Origin: Alligator mississippiensis
Taxonomy: Eukaryota; Chordata; Crocodylia; Alligatoridae
NCBI RefSeq assembly: GCF_030867095.1
Contig: NC_081828.1
Location: 209,814,978 to 209,878,977 of the forward strand
Reading direction: 5' to 3'
DNA length: 64,000 nucleotides
A model generated the notes under the pieces. It saw nothing but the letters and a program-made list of their open reading frames with translations. It was not told where the DNA came from and did not search any database. The translations under genes and the position numbers were made by a program. Shown one piece after another: positions 59,301 to 64,000 of the stretch. Each line of letters begins with the position of its first letter. The stretch's first letter is position 1.

Positions 59301-59329
59301 GTACATGCACACACACGCTCACACACACT
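59301..59329. repeat. CA-rich microsatellite
   Basis: Short CA repeat with CG and CT interruptions. Confidence 0.7.
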
Positions 59330-59694
59330 TGACTTCCCCCTCAGATGAGAGTCAGGCCTGACTGCACCCTGTGCTTCTGGAGAGACGGATCCCAGTACAA
59401 TCCCCTGCTGCCCCAGCAAATGTCTTCAGGGCCGCTGGGTGCAGCCTAGTAAGAAATGCCTTCGACTCCTTTGTACCCTTGGTTACACATCCAGCCCTTT
59501 TGCACCCTTGAGCACCTAGGGTGTAAAACCACAAGACAACATCATTCTCCTGGTCTTCCTGGTCCAGTCAAATCCCCAGCAAGCTGTAAAGCTCATGGGA
59601 TCCCCAGCCAACCATCCAGATCAAACCAATAGAGACACGTGAGAGTGAGCGACTGCAGCAACCTCTAGTCCCCCTGAGGTAGTAGGATGCTGAA

Positions 59695-59865
59695 TTAAGA
59701 CTCCAATGATAGGGTCTGCCACAGCCTTTCTGTGCGACTTTGGGCAAGTCCCTTCACCTCTCTCTCTGCATCCTTTTTTTCTATGTCTGTCTGCGCTATA
59801 CTACCTGTTTGTACAGCACCTAGCACTGGGAGGGCCTGATAACCTATAACTACTGCAGAAAAGCT
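59695..59865 (+). repeat. MIR-like SINE
   Basis: Core 'gactttgggcaagtccctt' with 3' end 'gtttgtacagcacctagcac'. Confidence 0.7.
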
Positions 59866-60104
59866 CAGTAGGCTCCAAATCCTACTGTGGCGCTCATGCT
59901 CCCAATACACAACTGCCAACCCCAGCCCCCGCTCCCAACTTCACAAACCCCATTAAACACGGCCAGCACGTGCAAATCTCCCACCAAGCATGCATGTGCC
60001 AGACGTGTGCACGTATTTCTGCCACCATTTGCAATCCTCAGCTTGACAGTGGTAAATACTATTGATATGATGTAGAGACTGTCAGTAAGATGGAAGAACA
60101 ATTG

Positions 60105-61601
60105 ATATTCCAACATACTCGGATAATTTTTATTTATAAAACAAGCTGAATCCAAGAAGCTGGTAGTAGGTGTTCACAATTGTCCATAATTAGTCCATGA
60201 TTTCCCCTCTTCCAAGGCCTGCACACGTTCGTCCTTCCCCTCACTCTCTTACACAAAGGCTTGAGGGAAAAGGGGGGCCCTTGAGGTCAGACAACACCTG
60301 GCATGAGAGCACTCATCCATACATCTCCTGACAGATGGCAACATGGCATCACCCTCCACCAATGGACCCCGTGCACTAGAGTTCACTGGCCACAAGGGAT
60401 GCCTTGCAGGCCCCAGTCCCAGGAAGCAGGTGAGGTTGAACCTGCACCCCCATGTTGATGTTCTTCCATCGCATCTGATTCAGTTTAGCCACAAAATAAG
60501 CAGAAAACTCGTCACAAGGGAAAACTGCCAACAGGGGCTTCACAGGGGGCCCTGATGAAGCAAAATTGAGTCTTCTTTGAGTTTAGGCAATGGCAGCGCG
60601 ACTGGCACCGAGCTGCAGGTGGTCAAGCAAAGAACAGGAGGGCTGCCTCTGCTCCAAGCTTTGCCCAGAGCAAGTGACTGGTCTGACCAGGCGGTCTGTG
60701 AAGGTGCAGCACAGGGAGGGGAGTGGCTTTTCTTCACTGTGAAGATAAATCACAAGCCCATCCGTAACAGTGAGGGGCACTGTACGAACAAGCAAACAGA
60801 ACCCAATATCCAACCAGATCATCACTCGAGCGGGATACGGTCTCTCCAGAGACCTCAAGTTCCAAACAACTCATTGATTTCCTTGGAGATTCAAATTAAA
60901 CTGGTCCTGATGATTGCAGAACATCTTGAGCAGGAAAAAAATTGCCGTGTGAAGGGAAACGCTTCTTTCCAGCACCGTCCTGCACACAAGGTGTCTCCAA
61001 AAGTTTTCAGTTGCTCCTGCAACAAACCGCTGGCTCTTTCTTCTTACTTGGGTAGCTCGGAGCGAGACAAAAGGGGCAGGGTTTTGAAGCTCCGGTGGAG
61101 AAGAGAAGGAATGAGAGATGAAAAGACTTACTAGATGATCTAGCAACATGCATCCCCCTGTTCGTTTCCTTCTGCTCCATCCAGTTCAGATATACATATT
61201 GCAAGCAATGCATTGACTTTGCAAGGCTATTCCACAATTGAATAGGTCTCATGCCTGGGAAGGGTTTCCAGAGGTGGCGCAGGTGCTGACAGACGAGAGG
61301 GAAGGGAAGGGAAGACTCAAGTATTCTGCTCTAACTTCTGATTTTTTTCCTGTAGGTGATTAACTTCTATTTTCTCCATATCAGACTATTCTGTCCAATA
61401 CTCACTAAACAAAAGGGACAACATGTAGTGTGTATTAGGGAACACTAGAGGGGGCTTGGAGGAGACAAATGGGGGAAAAAAAGAAGTCAAGACCTAGTGA
61501 AGGAAGAAGGAAAATCCCCTGACTCCTTGTGGATCTCACACCCCCGACAGCACTGGTTGGTCTTTGATTCCTCTGGATCTGATAATGGCTCGCGGCTTCC
61601 T
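60105..61601 (-). other. Putative 3' untranslated region of the SLC22-like gene
   Basis: Lies between the stop codon at 61,602 and the candidate poly(A) signal. Open frames here (for example 60,577-61,134 on the plus strand) show no domain and no splice context, so I treat them as chance. Confidence 0.4.
60129..60134 (-). terminator. Candidate polyadenylation signal AATAAA (SLC22 gene)
   Basis: On the minus strand this is the first canonical AATAAA that I find downstream of the SLC22-like stop codon, giving a 3' UTR of about 1.5 kb. Confidence 0.45.
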
Positions 61602-61689
61602 CTAGAAGCGCGTGGTCTTTGTGCCTTCCACCTCTTGGCTGTCCTCTTTTTGTTTGAAGTGCCCATTAATACTAGCATCGTCGCTGGAC
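61602..61689 (-). CDS. SLC22-like transporter, last coding exon
   Basis: Minus strand. A strong acceptor (CTATTTCTTTTTATTAG|G) opens 88 bases. Joined to the upstream exon by a split TGG codon, it encodes 28 residues and a TAG. The tail is hydrophilic and ends T-T-R-F, a class I PDZ ligand (S/T-x-hydrophobic). PDZ-binding C-termini of the form S/T-x-F are known in this family (URAT1/SLC22A12, SLC22A13), where they tether the transporter to scaffold proteins in apical epithelial membrane. The exon is too small to recognise by itself; phase, distance and the terminal motif make the call. Confidence 0.6.
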
Positions 61690-62666
61690 CTAATAAAAAG
61701 AAATAGGGTTAGATACAGCAAAAGGCCCCTTGTCTTTGAGCATACTTGAAGCACAAGATGCCTCTCCCAGGGCTACCAAGGGCTTGTACACTTTCTCTCA
61801 GTCGCTGTGCTGCTCTCCCATCCCTTTACCACCGTGGAAGGAGACTAAGTGCGGATCCAGGGGGGTGCACCAGTGCACTTGCACCCACCTTTGATTCTTG
61901 CTCCACCCAAAGTTTAACATGAACTTCCTGGCAGCGTTTCTCATCAGGCAGCACTGAGGGAATCACTTGACTTCATGGCTTATGAGAATCACCTGATTCC
62001 TTCTCAACTCTTCATTCAGGTCTTAATGACCCTGTCCCCGTTGTAATGGTCTTGATGTTGCACCAACCAAGCTACTCTTTGTTCTGCAGTTCTGCTGTCT
62101 GTTAGCTGCTCCTGGTAATGAACCTCCTATTTCCCAGCCCTGCAGTTTGTTTGCAATTCATTTCAATGAATTTATATTTGCTTTTGCTTCAATCTTAAAC
62201 TGAATATTACAGCTGTAGGCCCCTCGCATATTAGTAAAGCTTCTAGCTCATTTTTAACTAGAGAAAAACCCGTGTTGTTTTATACGGGACGATGAATGTC
62301 ACCCTCTGCGTGCCCCTTTTCAAAATTTTAGACCCACCCATAGAGCAGCCTCATTTTTCATCCCCAAATGTCATTACAGCCCCTTCTGCTTTCTTCCCCC
62401 TACCTGGCAAGGACTCCCTCCCTCAGCCCTACAGCCAGATAGCTCAACTCTTCCAGCATTGATCCCTTTTGAGCTGCCCCCTAGGATGCGACAGCCCCTG
62501 GCATCGTCCTGAACCTCCGTGCACTTTGTGCATCATATACTACATGTCGGGCCTTGGCGTGCCTTGAATTACACTGAAGAGGGAAGCAAGGAAGCTGTCA
62601 CCATTTATCAGAAGGGCAAAGCAGGAGGGGGACAGGAGCGACTGCGGATACACGGCAAGGACCCAC
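61690..62666 (-). other. Intron of the SLC22-like gene
   Basis: Runs from the GTGGGT donor to the TTTATTAG acceptor on the minus strand. No other feature recognised. Confidence 0.55.
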
Positions 62667-62876
62667 CACTGGTTCTCCATGGGCTCCTCGGTGCCGTCCC
62701 GAAGTTCTTTCCCACGTGTCTCTGGAAGCAGGCAGCAGAGGATTCCCCCAATCACCGGCGTGCTTCCAAATATTGCCATAGGGATCACGGAGTTGTAGGT
62801 GCTCAAGAGAGCAATCAGAGGGGAGATGATGCCACCAAGTCTGGCTGACATTGAACACAGCCCTACCCCGGTCTGC
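62667..62876 (-). CDS. SLC22 family organic-ion transporter, penultimate exon (SLC22A13-like)
   Basis: Minus strand, partial gene. SLC22 proteins are 12-helix major facilitator carriers for organic anions or cations at the plasma membrane. The exon starts after TTCCCTTACTAG in phase 2 (AG|G, Arg) with 'RQTGVGLCSMSARLGGIISP'. It continues through two hydrophobic helices (TM11-TM12), separated by 'STYNSVIP', to the family signature 'LLPETRGKEL' and a short cytoplasmic start. 'RQTG-G' and 'LPET-G' are hallmark SLC22 sequences. The closest remembered match is SLC22A13 (OAT10), but URAT1 and other SLC22A relatives are similar here. The donor chosen is GTGGGT at 62,666, because its phase (2) fits the last exon. 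The gene faces XIRP1 tail to tail. Confidence 0.8.
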
Positions 62877-64000
62877 CTAGTAAGGGAACAAGGCATGAAG
62901 GGAATGAGGAGGATGCACTAGACGGGTTGCTGATGGCTTTGTCTCCAGTGGTCCCAAGCCCTGCTCTGCTCTACAGCTTGTGGGATATTGGTGGCCAAAG
63001 GCAGGTGTTTCCCAAAATCATTAACTGGAAGGAACAGAATTAAGGGGCAGAGGGGGAGGACAACTTACTAATGACAAAATCCTTTGGAGCTAAATAGCCA
63101 GCTGAGTGCCTGGGCTAGCCAGAAGCGCTGCCTCTCGGACAGGAGAGGACAGAAGTGATCACTCAATCTGAGACATTGCTTCAATCCAAAACCATTAATC
63201 CACCACATTAACACAGATGATCTCTCTCCATCTGGGTATGTCCAAAGCCCCCATCTCCAAAGCACTCGACTATGGGGGTCAAATTCATCCACCAGATTCT
63301 AGGTTGGCAATGGATCAGTGCTCACATCGCACCAACCGCCAATACCTGGCTCACACCAGGGAAACTAATGAGCCTCCAGGCCAACCAAATTCTGCGAGTT
63401 TTTCAAGGAACCTGGTGTCATTGTTGCTGACCACCCAGATGTCATACAATCCTATGGCTTTCATGCCATTTGGCCTCTACTCCAAAACTTACAACTTAAT
63501 GTTGAGGGTTTGTTGGCTGCCAAGCAAAGCCTAATCATTGTTCTTGCTACTTTAGGAACTGCACGTGGAGGCTGAGCTCAGGAATTACAGACACACTGAC
63601 CAACCAGATCCTCAAATAAAAGTGGAGGCTGACACCTGTGCATCCTAGCAGTGGGGAAAAGATGAGACTACTGCACAGGCTCTGTGGTTGCTCAGAAGTT
63701 TTCTGATAGAGCTAATTGTAACAGATGGGGAAATGTTTTTTTCCAGAAGGGCTTCATCCAAACCCTCTGCAATCATGTCAAAATGACCTTATTTTTTGTA
63801 CTTTTTGAGCCAACATGAAGTTTCCTAAAAATTGCCCTTAACAGACAAATGAAAAACACGCACCCACTGATGACAAAGACACAAGTCTCATCCTTGCATT
63901 CAGCCCAGTCACCTAAGTGGAGCACATAAAAAGTGGAAACAAAGAGAGATCACCAAAGACAAATATACCTCCTCTGCTCGCGCTTGTAGGGAGGCAGTTA
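62877..64000 (-). other. Intron of the SLC22-like gene (runs off the window)
   Basis: The preceding exon, expected to end in 'ELFPTVI'-like sequence in phase 2, was not found before the window edge. A GTAAGT on the minus strand at 63,068-63,063 is preceded by a frame with a nearby stop, so I do not call an exon there. Confidence 0.5.

Larger units (their letters stand above)
53034..60104. other. 3' flank of the LIM exons and intergenic space
   Basis: No gene recognised. Part of it must be 3' UTR of the LIM transcript, but the first AATAAA I find after the stop is only at about 56,188 (GGAAATAAATAAC), so its end is uncertain. It contains TG and CA microsatellites, MIR-like SINEs at 53.7 and 59.7 kb, and CR1 ends at 55.5 kb (minus) and 56.3 kb (plus). 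Confidence 0.5.

Noticed and set aside
60577..61134. 185-codon plus-strand open frame
   Set aside because: No recognisable domain, low-quality composition, no splice context; it lies opposite the probable 3' UTR of the SLC22-like gene.
63063..63120. Minus-strand segment ending in GTAAGT that would place 'DFVIR' before the SLC22 'QTG'
   Set aside because: The phase fits, but the frame meets a stop about 18 codons upstream, and the sequence lacks the expected 'ELFPT' motif, so it is probably a chance donor.

Overview
The window looks like nuclear DNA of a crocodilian. It has intron-interrupted genes, long non-coding stretches, MIR-like SINEs, hAT and foldback DNA transposons, and many CR1 LINE 3' ends. 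Several of the CR1 ends carry the tail typical of crocodilian genomes (about 19,915-20,166 and 55,450-55,620). The species assignment rests on repeat recognition alone.

Layout. (1) 1-11.7 kb: no gene recognised; it holds decayed non-LTR retrotransposon pieces, CR1 ends and simple repeats. (2) 11.78-12.03 kb: a possible muscle-type promoter (MEF2/TATA-like site, E-box) and a non-coding first exon ending in a strong splice donor; tentative. (3) 25.46 and 27.37 kb: two small exon-like segments with good splice sites, open in one shared frame and both ending in phase 0. (4) 28,474-36,192: one intact 2,572-codon exon encoding XIRP1 (Xin, an actin-bundling protein of striated muscle) with 27 Xin repeats, then a roughly 1.7 kb 3' UTR. 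(5) 46,630-46,754 and 49,757-52,367: two further exons that join into a complete LIM domain of the EPLIN/XIRP2 type plus a long disordered tail. The same frame reopens after the TAA and runs 221 more codons to 53,033. (6) 61.6-62.9 kb, minus strand: the last two coding exons of an SLC22 organic-ion transporter (SLC22A13-like), whose upstream exons lie beyond the window.

Main interpretation. The XIRP1 locus here appears to have the architecture known for its paralogue XIRP2. Small 5' exons can join either the giant Xin-repeat exon or, by skipping it, LIM exons at the 3' end. The sequence supports this through phase: both small exons end in phase 0, the giant exon starts exactly at its ATG in phase 0, and the LIM exon is phase 0 with ATG-ATG three bases in. 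As far as I know, mammalian XIRP1 is described as a compact gene without a LIM exon. This would therefore be a LIM-bearing short XIRP1 isoform, or its remnant, given the in-frame stop. RNA evidence is needed.
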